Shown one piece after another: positions 4,409 to 9,291 of a DNA stretch of 9,291 nt. The DNA comes from an uncultured Christensenella sp. Its GTDB lineage: Bacteria; Bacillota; Clostridia; Christensenellales; Borkfalkiaceae. The notes beneath the pieces were generated by a model. It saw nothing but the letters and a program-made list of their open reading frames with translations, was not told the DNA's origin and ran no database searches. The position numbers and the translations under genes were made by a program. The DNA is taken from NCBI GenBank assembly GCA_910586035.1, contig CAJUHT010000030.1:1-9291 (forward strand), read 5' to 3'. Every line of letters begins with the position of its first letter. Position 1 is the stretch's first letter.

Positions 4409-5887
4409 ATGTCGCGCATAAGCGTACAAAACTTAACTTTTTCATACGACGGAGGAATTAAAAACGTTTTCGAAAACGTAAGCTTTAACATAGACACGGA
4501 TTGGAAGCTGGGATTTGTAGGAAGAAACGGAAGGGGCAAAACCACATTTTTAAATCTATTGCTCGGCAAATATCCCTACCGCGGCAAAATTTCGGCAAAC
4601 GTAAAATTCACATACTGCCCCTTTACCGTTGCGGACAAAAGTCTGACTACAATTGAAATATTGAAAGATATTTGTCCCGAAGCGGAAGATTGGCAAATCT
4701 TGCGCGAACTTTCTTTACTCAAAACCGACGATGAAATTTTGTATAAACCATTCGCCAATCTTTCGGGAGGCGAACAGACAAAGGCGTTGCTTGCCGCGCT
4801 GTTTTTAAACGACGGCAATTTTCTGTTGATTGACGAACCGACTAACCACTTGGACGAACTGTCGCGCCGGACCGTTTCCGCTTATCTGCGCAGAAAAAAG
4901 GGCTTTATACTCGTATCGCACGACAGGGCGTTTTTAGACGGCTGCATAGACCACGTAATGTCGTTGAACAAAACCGACGTGGAAATACGCGGCGGCAATT
5001 TCTCCGATTGGCTAAGGCAACAGGAAGCGCGAACCGCCGCCGAAGAAGCGCAAAACGACAGGCTTAAACGGGATATTGCCAAGCTGTCCGCCTCCGCCGA
5101 GAAAACCGCAGTATGGGCGGATAAGACGGAAGCTTCGAAATACGGCAAGGCGAAGAGCGGACTTAAACAGGACAAGGGCTACGTGGGGCACAAGGCGGCT
5201 AAGCTTATGAAACGCGCCAAGGCGGTTGAGGAAAGGCAGTTTGCCGCGATAGAAGAAAAATCGAAACTTTTGTTGAACGCCGAAACAAGCGAACAGTTGA
5301 AACTCTCTCCCCTTGTTTACCGCGCCGAAAGACTTGCCGAATTTAAGGAAGTTGAAATAGTTTACGGCGGCAAGACCGTTTGCGCCCCCGTAAGTCTGAC
5401 CGTTAAGCGGGGCGAGCGAATTGCCCTGTGCGGCGCAAACGGTTGCGGCAAAAGCAGTATTTTAAAATTATTGGTTGGCGAAAAAATACCGCATAACGGA
5501 ATTTTTACGCTATCCTCGGGCGTTGTCGTTTCGTACATCCCCCAAAAGTTGACTTTGGAATGCGAAACGCTATCCGAGTTTGCCAAGCTACATTCCGTGG
5601 AAGAGCCTATATTCAGAGCGGTACTGACCAAAATGGGCTTTACCAAAGAAGATTTTCGGGAAAAGCCGAGCGCCTACTCCGAAGGGCAGAAAAAGAAAGT
5701 TTTTCTTGCCAAAAGCCTGTGCGAAAAGGCGCACCTGTATATCTGGGACGAACCGCTTAACTTCCTCGACGTTTACGCCCGTATGCAAATTGAAAAAATT
5801 TTAACGCAATACAGCCCCACAATGATTTTTGTGGAGCACGATTTGTCGTTCCGCAACGCGGTGGCTACCGAAACGGTGGATATGTAG
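4409..5887 (+). CDS. Lsa-family ABC-F ribosome protection protein
   Basis: This 492-residue cytoplasmic protein has two ATPase domains and no membrane part, the ABC-F form. Domain 1: Walker A GRNGRGKT (38-45), signature LSGGE (118-122), Walker B with IDEP (141-144) and H171. The linker, about 190-310, is charged and helical; it reaches the peptidyl-transferase centre in this family. Domain 2: Walker A GANGCGKS (342-349), signature YSEGQ (423-427), Walker B LYIWDEPLNFLD (443-454) and EHD (476-478). The opening IDTDWKLGFVGRNGRGKTT and the tryptophan in IWDEP closely match Lsa(A)-type proteins (about 498 residues), which dislodge lincosamides, streptogramin A and pleuromutilins. Resistance is therefore likely but the spectrum is unproven. 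Both catalytic glutamates are present. The start is fixed by AAGGAGG at 4394-4400, and expression by the attenuator before it. Confidence 0.92.
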   Translation: MSRISVQNLTFSYDGGIKNVFENVSFNIDTDWKLGFVGRNGRGKTTFLNLLLGKYPYRGKISANVKFTYCPFTVADKSLTTIEILKDICPEAEDWQILRELSLLKTDDEILYKPFANLSGGEQTKALLAALFLNDGNFLLIDEPTNHLDELSRRTVSAYLRRKKGFILVSHDRAFLDGCIDHVMSLNKTDVEIRGGNFSDWLRQQEARTAAEEAQNDRLKRDIAKLSASAEKTAVWADKTEASKYGKAKSGLKQDKGYVGHKAAKLMKRAKAVEERQFAAIEEKSKLLLNAETSEQLKLSPLVYRAERLAEFKEVEIVYGGKTVCAPVSLTVKRGERIALCGANGCGKSSILKLLVGEKIPHNGIFTLSSGVVVSYIPQKLTLECETLSEFAKLHSVEEPIFRAVLTKMGFTKEDFREKPSAYSEGQKKKVFLAKSLCEKAHLYIWDEPLNFLDVYARMQIEKILTQYSPTMIFVEHDLSFRNAVATETVDM

Positions 5888-5890
5888 ATT

Positions 5891-6292
5891 TTATGAATTT
5901 GCGTTTTTGGGATTCTTTCTGTCTAAGATTGAAACCTGCTCCAACTCCTCAATGGTAACAAGTCCGTGATAGATGCAATACATAAAAACCTTATCTTCGA
6001 ATCTGTGCTTGCGTTCGATAAAGGCGTTTTTTGCCATATGCATTTCCGCCATTATAGCGGTACTGCTCTTGCCGTTTAACAGCCCCTTTATCATATTGCG
6101 CACAAAAGCGTTCTCTTCCACTTCGAACACTTTTATTATAATTCTGCGCAATTGCCTTACGTCTTCGTTGATAACAAGAGTCTTTTTACGGTTGCCGACG
6201 TAAAATACCGAGTGGTTGTTGCCTCTTATAATGTCTTTGACGACGTAGCTGTATCTGTGGATAAATTCAGTTGTAAATTCTTTGTTCATCAT
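5891..6292 (-). CDS. Protein of unknown function, possible helix-turn-helix
   Basis: This is a 133-residue soluble, basic protein on the minus strand. The start at 6292 (MMNKEF) is chosen because GGAGG lies five bases upstream; the adjacent second ATG (6289) is an equal candidate with eight-base spacing. An in-frame GTG at 6328 lacks such a site. The N-terminal half is strand-rich (SVFYVGNRKKTLVIN). The C-terminal half has a run, FVRNMIKGLLNGKSSTAIMA then KNAFIERKHRFEDKV, that could fold as helix-turn-helix like sigma region 4 or ArpU-type proteins; this is a weak resemblance, not an assignment. Its stop codon is three bases from the ABC-F stop on the other strand, with no terminator visible between. 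No membrane segment or signal is present. Confidence 0.65.
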   Translation of the reverse strand: MMNKEFTTEFIHRYSYVVKDIIRGNNHSVFYVGNRKKTLVINEDVRQLRRIIIKVFEVEENAFVRNMIKGLLNGKSSTAIMAEMHMAKNAFIERKHRFEDKVFMYCIYHGLVTIEELEQVSILDRKNPKNANS

Positions 6293-6397
6293 CGGGTCCT
6301 CCGCAAGTAAATAGACCGTTTGAAGCACAAAATTTTTCCATTATTTTCCAAAATTTTTTAAAATATATGAAAAAACTCTATAAATCGCGCCAACCTG

Positions 6398-6426
6398 TTG
6401 CCTATTTTACGCGCGTATGATAAAAT
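6398..6426 (+). promoter_or_regulatory. Promoter of the PNPOx-like gene
   Basis: TTGCCT (6398-6403), a 17-base spacer and TAAAAT (6421-6426). The start is predicted near 6433, about 20 bases before the ATG, with AAAGGA (6440-6445) as ribosome binding site. The divergent minus gene's own promoter in 6293-6400 could not be identified with confidence. Confidence 0.65.
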
Positions 6427-6452
6427 AACCGAAAAGCGCAAAGGAAATTTTT

Positions 6453-6866
6453 ATGACAAAGGAACAGCTGATTGAATTTATCTCACAACAAAAAACAGCG
6501 TTTTTAGCCTCGGTAAATTCCGAAGGCTATCCCGTAGTGCGGGCAATGCTCGCTCCGCGCGTTATAGACGGCACCGACTTTTATTTCAGCACCAATACCT
6601 CCTCTTCCAAGGTCAAACAGTTTACCGAAAACTGCAAAGCCTGCGTTTACTTCTATAAGCGCGGAAGATTTAAATATCAAGGAGCAACCGTAACGGGCAC
6701 GATGAGCGTTTGCACCGACCAGGAAACGAAAAACCTTATATGGCGGGTGGGCGACACCTTATTTTACAGGCAGGGAAAAACCGACCCCGACTACTGCGTT
6801 TTAAAATTCACCTGCCAAAAAGCCGAATATTATTGCGATTTCAAAATAGAAAAATTCGAGTTTTAA
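6453..6866 (+). CDS. Pyridoxamine 5'-phosphate oxidase-like (PNPOx-fold) flavin-binding protein
   Basis: This 137-residue cytoplasmic protein has the split-barrel fold of the PNPOx/general stress protein 26 group. TAFLASVNSEGYPVVRAM (15-32) is the conserved first strand pair, followed by DFYFSTNTSSSKVKQFTEN (42-60), where flavin phosphate is usually gripped, then ACVYFYKRGRFKYQGATVTG (63-82). These proteins bind FMN, F420 or haem and reduce or sense small molecules; which one applies is not visible. Full-length pyridoxamine oxidases are longer (about 210 residues), so a role in vitamin B6 synthesis is unlikely. Length suits the small stand-alone subgroup. AAAGGA lies eight bases before the ATG. 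It is a single-gene unit from its own promoter to the terminator at 6884-6916. Confidence 0.85.
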   Translation: MTKEQLIEFISQQKTAFLASVNSEGYPVVRAMLAPRVIDGTDFYFSTNTSSSKVKQFTENCKACVYFYKRGRFKYQGATVTGTMSVCTDQETKNLIWRVGDTLFYRQGKTDPDYCVLKFTCQKAEYYCDFKIEKFEF

Positions 6867-6883
6867 TTTTTTTATAATTTAAA

Positions 6884-6921
6884 AGGCTTGCGCGGAATTT
6901 TCGTCCGCGCAAGCCTCTCTT
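6884..6921. terminator. Strong bidirectional terminator between converging genes
   Basis: AGGCTTGCGCGGA (6884-6896) and TCCGCGCAAGCCT (6904-6916) form a perfect 13-pair stem with a seven-base loop. T-rich sequence follows on the plus strand, and TTTT followed by AT-rich sequence on the minus strand. It serves the PNPOx-like gene and the YjbR gene, whose stop lies at 6921-6923. Confidence 0.9.
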
Positions 6922-7595
6922 TATTTGGTTGCCAAAATATAGCTTTCGTCTATGCGTTTAAAAATTTCGTTTATATTCGTACCGCCGTTTAGCGGAATGG
7001 TTACCCAATGCTTTTTATTCATATGATAACCCTTGAAATAGGTTGCGCCGTCTACCACACTCTCCGCTTCCTCGGGCTTCATTCTCACGTCTATTATTTC
7101 CACCGTACCTTCGCCCGCCATTCCTATTTTGCTCTTTGCAACGGTAAGCAACACGCAAAACCATTTTGCGTTGTCCTTTCGGCGCAATACGGCGTTATAC
7201 GGAAATTTGTCCCACAGATATTCGGGCTGACTGCCGTATATCCGACTTACGTACTCCAATATTTTATGCGCGTCCGCGCTTTTAAACACTTCCCGCTCGC
7301 AACACGCGGAGGCTATGCCGTTGAGCAGACTTTCGTAAGCCGTTCGCACCTTGCCCACAAATTCGCCCGCGGCGCCGTCGGCTAAAAACAGCGTGTACGG
7401 CTCGCCCGTGGCGTTATCGGTCGCCGTCGCTTCAATATTTCCGTCGCAAGTTATTTTAACCGTAAAAGTCATATCGGCTTCGGGGTATTTCTCAACGTAA
7501 ACGTAACCGCCTTCGGCTTGTTCGAAACCGTATTCAATAAGTTTATTGGCAAGCACTTTTTTGCATCTGAATATCTTTTCCGTAATCGCGTTCAT
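6921..7595 (-). CDS. MmcQ/YjbR-family protein
   Basis: This is a 224-residue soluble protein in two parts. Residues 105-221 form the YjbR (cyanophage-like) fold: AHKILEYVSRIYGSQPEYLW, then FPYNAVLRRKDNAKWFCVLL, IIDVRMKPEEAE, FKGYHMNKKHWVTIPLNG and DESYIL, the usual C-terminal pattern. Residues 1-100 are an extra N-terminal domain (VYVEKYPEADMTFTVKITCDG) seen in longer Clostridial members rather than in the ~120-residue minimal form. The family is often labelled DNA-binding because its fold resembles MotA and the double-wing group, but a cellular role is not established. The start at 7595 has GGCGGAG upstream. The gene has its own divergent promoter (7627-7655) and ends at the shared terminator. 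Codon use matches neighbours. No partner can be inferred from context. Confidence 0.85.
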   Translation of the reverse strand: MNAITEKIFRCKKVLANKLIEYGFEQAEGGYVYVEKYPEADMTFTVKITCDGNIEATATDNATGEPYTLFLADGAAGEFVGKVRTAYESLLNGIASACCEREVFKSADAHKILEYVSRIYGSQPEYLWDKFPYNAVLRRKDNAKWFCVLLTVAKSKIGMAGEGTVEIIDVRMKPEEAESVVDGATYFKGYHMNKKHWVTIPLNGGTNINEIFKRIDESYILATK

Positions 7596-7626
7596 ATTTT
7601 TACTCCGCCTGCACTCCTGCGCCGTT

Positions 7627-7655
7627 ATTATAGCTCAAATTGAGAGGTTACGCAA
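7627..7655 (-). promoter_or_regulatory. Promoter of the YjbR-family gene
   Basis: Read on the minus strand: TTGCGT (7655-7650), a 17-base spacer and a perfect TATAAT (7632-7627). The predicted start near 7620 gives a leader of about 25 bases. The spacer contains the small inverted repeat CTCAA-A-TTGAG (7634-7644), a possible operator. Confidence 0.7.
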
Positions 7656-7665
7656 GGTAAAAGCG

Positions 7666-7694
7666 TTGCCCGCAAAAATTAAGCGTGATATAAT
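7666..7694 (+). promoter_or_regulatory. Promoter of the GNAT/sugar acetyltransferase operon
   Basis: TTGCCC (7666-7671), a 17-base spacer and a perfect TATAAT (7689-7694). The -10 box ends six bases before the GTG at 7701, so transcription should begin on the start codon. Its -35 box is ten bases from that of the divergent YjbR promoter. Confidence 0.75.
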
Positions 7695-7700
7695 GCAGGT

Positions 7701-8234
7701 GTGGATATTGAGTATGTGCAACTTACGGAAAGCAATTTTAGCGTATTTTCTCTTGACGGATTTATACGCAAACAAACCGTAACGCGGTGTTGGCGGAAAG
7801 ATAACGACGAATACAAGTTAAAGCCCGTCGTCTACACGGAAGATTGGTCGGTTGAAGAAAGGCGGCAACTCGCAGAGAAAATATTAAACGGTCTGCGGCG
7901 TAACAACGCGGCGTTTGCCGCAGTTATTAGCGATGAAATAGTCGGCTTTGCATATCTTGACTTAACGCCCTTCGGAAGCGCGGACCAATACGTAGATTTG
8001 GCTGAATTTTACGTGTCTCTTCCCCACCGCAGGCGCGGCATAGGCAAACGGCTTTTCGAAGAAGCGTGCAAAGCGGCAAAAAATCGCGGCGCGCGGAAGC
8101 TATATATATCTGCCCACTCGGCGGAGGACAGCATTGCGGCATACGAAAAATACGGTTGCAGGCAAGCCGTTGAGGTGAACGCCAGACTTGCCGAAAAAGA
8201 GCCGTGCGATTTACAACTCGAATATATTTTATAA
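7701..8234 (+). CDS. GNAT-family N-acetyltransferase
   Basis: This 177-residue cytoplasmic enzyme transfers an acetyl group from acetyl-CoA to an unidentified amine. The acetyl-CoA loop is plain: R110-R-R-G-I-G115 in HRRRGIGKRLFEEACKAA, preceded by the beta-4 strand DLAEFYVSLP (99-108). AYEKYGCRQAVE (147-158) is the usual C-terminal motif. The substrate-binding N-terminal third shows no named subgroup. The start is GTG at 7701: the next plausible in-frame start would cut conserved sequence, and no Shine-Dalgarno sequence exists. The promoter -10 box ends six bases upstream, implying a leaderless message. The O-acetyltransferase gene begins 18 bases downstream with its own AAAGGA, so the two are probably one transcript, though they need not act together. 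Confidence 0.85.
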   Translation: MDIEYVQLTESNFSVFSLDGFIRKQTVTRCWRKDNDEYKLKPVVYTEDWSVEERRQLAEKILNGLRRNNAAFAAVISDEIVGFAYLDLTPFGSADQYVDLAEFYVSLPHRRRGIGKRLFEEACKAAKNRGARKLYISAHSAEDSIAAYEKYGCRQAVEVNARLAEKEPCDLQLEYIL

Positions 8235-8252
8235 GGTTTAAAGGAAAAAATT

Positions 8253-8870
8253 ATGACTGAAAAAGAAAAAATGCTTGCGGGAAAAATTTACGATACGGGC
8301 GCGGAAGATTTACCTGCCAAACGCGCCGAAGCCCACCGCCTTTGCACTCTTTACAACGCAACAAGCGAAACGGACAAGAAAGAGCGCGCCGAAATTCTCG
8401 GCTTGCTGTTGCCAAACGCCGAAAAATCACTTTACGTTCAAGGTCCTTTTTTCTGCGACTTCGGCGAGAATATCAAGATAGGCAAAAATTTTTACGCCAA
8501 CTTTAACTTTACCGTTTTAGACTGCGGCAACGTTGCAATAGGCGACGACGTTTTTATCGGTCCTAACGTTTCCCTTCTTACCCCCGTCCATCCTTTCCGC
8601 TGGCAACAGAGAAACATACGGTTTAAAGAGGACGGCACGCCTTTCAACTACGAATACGCAAAGCCGATAAGGATTGGCAACAACTGTTGGCTTGCGGGCA
8701 ACGTAACCGTTATTGGCGGCGTAACCATTGGCGACGGTTGCGTTATAGGCGCGGGCAGCGTTGTTACAAGGGATATTCCCGCAAATTCTCTTGCCGTGGG
8801 AAACCCCTGCCGCGTTTTAAGACAGATTACCGAAAAGGACGATATTCAAGAATTATTAAATAATTTGTGA
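8253..8870 (+). CDS. Sugar O-acetyltransferase, maltose/galactoside (Maa/LacA/NodL) type
   Basis: This 205-residue cytoplasmic enzyme moves acetyl from acetyl-CoA to a sugar hydroxyl. Residues 5-57 form the Mac (maltose acetyltransferase) N-terminal domain (EKMLAGKIYDTGAEDL, then RAEAHRLCTLYN). The rest is a left-handed beta-helix of hexapeptide repeats (IKIGKN, VAIGDD, VFIGPN, VTIGDG, CVIGAG). H113 in LLTPVHPF is the catalytic base in this family; W146 in NNCWLAGN and the final AVGNPCRVLR are also typical. Length is as expected. AAAGGA lies about eight bases before the ATG, and the gene follows the GNAT gene by 18 bases. Acetylating non-metabolised sugars is the usual proposed role; the acceptor is not evident. 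A weak AT hairpin (8889-8897 with 8912-8920) may terminate it. Confidence 0.92.
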   Translation: MTEKEKMLAGKIYDTGAEDLPAKRAEAHRLCTLYNATSETDKKERAEILGLLLPNAEKSLYVQGPFFCDFGENIKIGKNFYANFNFTVLDCGNVAIGDDVFIGPNVSLLTPVHPFRWQQRNIRFKEDGTPFNYEYAKPIRIGNNCWLAGNVTVIGGVTIGDGCVIGAGSVVTRDIPANSLAVGNPCRVLRQITEKDDIQELLNNL

Positions 8871-8898
8871 GTTTGATTAAACGGCTTTAAAAATTTAT

Positions 8899-8927
8899 TT
8901 GACAAGCGCCGTAAATTTTTTTATAAT
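8899..8927 (+). promoter_or_regulatory. Full-consensus promoter of the tRNA unit
   Basis: TTGACA (8899-8904), exactly 17 bases, TATAAT (8922-8927): a perfect match to the vegetative sigma consensus, as often found for stable RNA genes. The predicted start is near 8934. It is flanked by a perfect 9-base inverted repeat, AAAAATTTA (8889-8897) and TAAATTTTT (8912-8920), which may be the preceding gene's terminator overlapping the promoter. Confidence 0.85.
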
Positions 8928-8974
8928 ATTATTGGTTTGCGGCGTTTGCCGAATAACTTTACTAAGTTTTTTTC

Positions 8975-9004
8975 GGGGTTATAGCGCAGTTGGTAGCGCG
9001 TTTG
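8975..9004 (+). pseudogene. Duplicated 5' half of tRNA-Ala
   Basis: These 30 bases are identical to bases 1-30 of the intact tRNA-Ala at 9124-9153: acceptor 5' strand, whole D-arm and four of the five bases of the left anticodon stem. Identity stops inside the anticodon stem; what follows cannot complete a tRNA. It lies in the leader of the tRNA transcript, about 40 bases after the predicted start. Full identity suggests a recent duplication or gene conversion. Confidence 0.85.
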
Positions 9005-9042
9005 CGCGAGAGCTTTGCCCGACGCTTTGGGCGTAGTCCCAA
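9000..9042. repeat. Dispersed hairpin element, copy B, fused to the tRNA half
   Basis: GTTTGCGCGAG (9000-9010) and 9015-9042, with the exact 14-mer ACGCTTTGGGCGTA at 9022-9035, match copy A at 1788-1870 in order and orientation. The first block overlaps the last five bases of the tRNA half. TTTGGG (9026-9031) pairs with CCCAAA (9038-9043). A further hairpin downstream, CGGCTTG (9051-9057) with CAAGCCG (9073-9079), is not found at copy A. Confidence 0.5.
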
Positions 9043-9123
9043 AATCGCATCGGCTTGGAGGAGGTCCTACGACAAGCCGCAATGCCAACGTTGAAATGTT
9101 TTAGTATTTGCAATTTCTTACTT

Positions 9124-9199
9124 GGGGTTATAGCGCAGTTGGTAGCGCGTTTGAATGGCATTCAAAAGGTCAGGGGTTCGACTCCCCTTAGCTCCACCA
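9124..9199 (+). tRNA. tRNA-Ala (anticodon GGC)
   Basis: A full 76-base cloverleaf can be folded. The acceptor stem GGGGTTA (9124-9130) pairs with TAGCTCC (9189-9195) and contains the G3-U70 pair that identifies alanine tRNAs. The D-arm is GCGC/GCGC. The anticodon stem TTTGA/TCAAA holds loop ATGGCAT with anticodon GGC at 9157-9159, reading GCC and GCU. The T-arm is AGGGG-TTCGACT-CCCCT, the discriminator is A, and CCA (9197-9199) is encoded. It is transcribed from the consensus promoter at 8899-8927 through the tRNA half and about 119 bases of spacer, so 5' processing must remove a long leader. Confidence 0.96.
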
Positions 9200-9204
9200 G
9201 ACGA

Positions 9205-9258
9205 GGGGTATAAGAACACCCCGAGAGAGAAACCGAATTTTCGGTTTCTTTTTCTTTT
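9205..9258 (+). terminator. Terminator of the tRNA unit
   Basis: GAAACCGA (9229-9236) pairs with TCGGTTTC (9241-9248) across a four-base loop, extended outward by A-T and G-U pairs, and runs into TTTTTCTTTT. A smaller hairpin, GGGGT (9205-9209) with ACCCC (9218-9222), lies between it and the tRNA 3' end. I see nothing further in 9259-9291. Confidence 0.88.
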
Positions 9259-9291
9259 GCGCTTTTTTCGTCCTTGCCCTCGTTGCCGTCA

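Noticed and set aside
2581..5887. Resistance island combining the XRE/SdpI-like gene and ABC-F as one operon
   Set aside because: Each gene has its own promoter and the ABC-F gene has its own attenuator; there are no transposase, integrase or direct repeats around them.
7008..7385. Plus-strand 125-codon ORF inside the YjbR-family gene
   Set aside because: Shadow frame of a clearly conserved minus-strand gene; the product is histidine-rich noise.
8979..9161. Minus-strand 60-codon ORF across the tRNA and half-tRNA
   Set aside because: It reads antisense through an intact tRNA gene and the duplicated half, a common false ORF.

Overview
The window looks like chromosomal DNA from a low-to-medium GC Gram-positive bacterium of the Clostridia (Bacillota). 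The evidence is the Lsa-type ABC-F protein, the XRE regulator fused to an SdpI-like membrane domain, AGGAGG-type ribosome binding sites, near-consensus vegetative promoters with 17-base spacers, and hairpin-plus-T-run terminators. A finer taxonomic guess is not supported. The first ~2 kb is visibly more AT-rich than the rest.

Layout. (1) 1-1170: a membrane acyltransferase gene, preceded by two mutually exclusive hairpins, one of them terminator-like. (2) 1171-1990: a 73-residue zinc-ribbon protein, then a 426-base gene-free stretch with several hairpins, a strong terminator, an inverted-repeat-bounded element of 129 bases and a second terminator. (3) 1991-3159: a small P-loop kinase-like protein, apparently on a leaderless mRNA, then a beta-carbonic anhydrase. 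(4) 3248-4132: a one-protein XRE/DUF1648/SdpI-like sensor-regulator. (5) 4133-5887: an Lsa-family ABC-F ribosome protection gene with a 178-base leader carrying a six-codon upstream ORF and a terminator against the gene's ribosome binding site, a layout expected for antibiotic-inducible attenuation. (6) 5891-6292, minus strand: a small protein of unknown function, its stop only 3 bases from the ABC-F stop. (7) 6453-6866 plus and 6921-7595 minus: a PNPOx-like flavin-binding protein and a YjbR-family protein converging on a bidirectional terminator. (8) 7627-7694: back-to-back divergent promoters, then a leaderless GNAT acetyltransferase and a maltose/galactoside O-acetyltransferase-type gene in a likely operon. 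(9) 8899-9258: a full-consensus promoter, a duplicated 5' half of a tRNA, an inserted ~119-base hairpin-rich segment, the intact tRNA-Ala(GGC) and a terminator.

Most genes look like independently promoted single-gene units with stand-alone stress, resistance or housekeeping roles. No pathway links them. The most notable non-coding signals are the ABC-F attenuator, the tRNA half-duplication, and a short hairpin element present in two diverged copies: one in the 1565-1990 gap, one fused to the tRNA half. I see no CRISPR array, transposase, integrase or phage gene.
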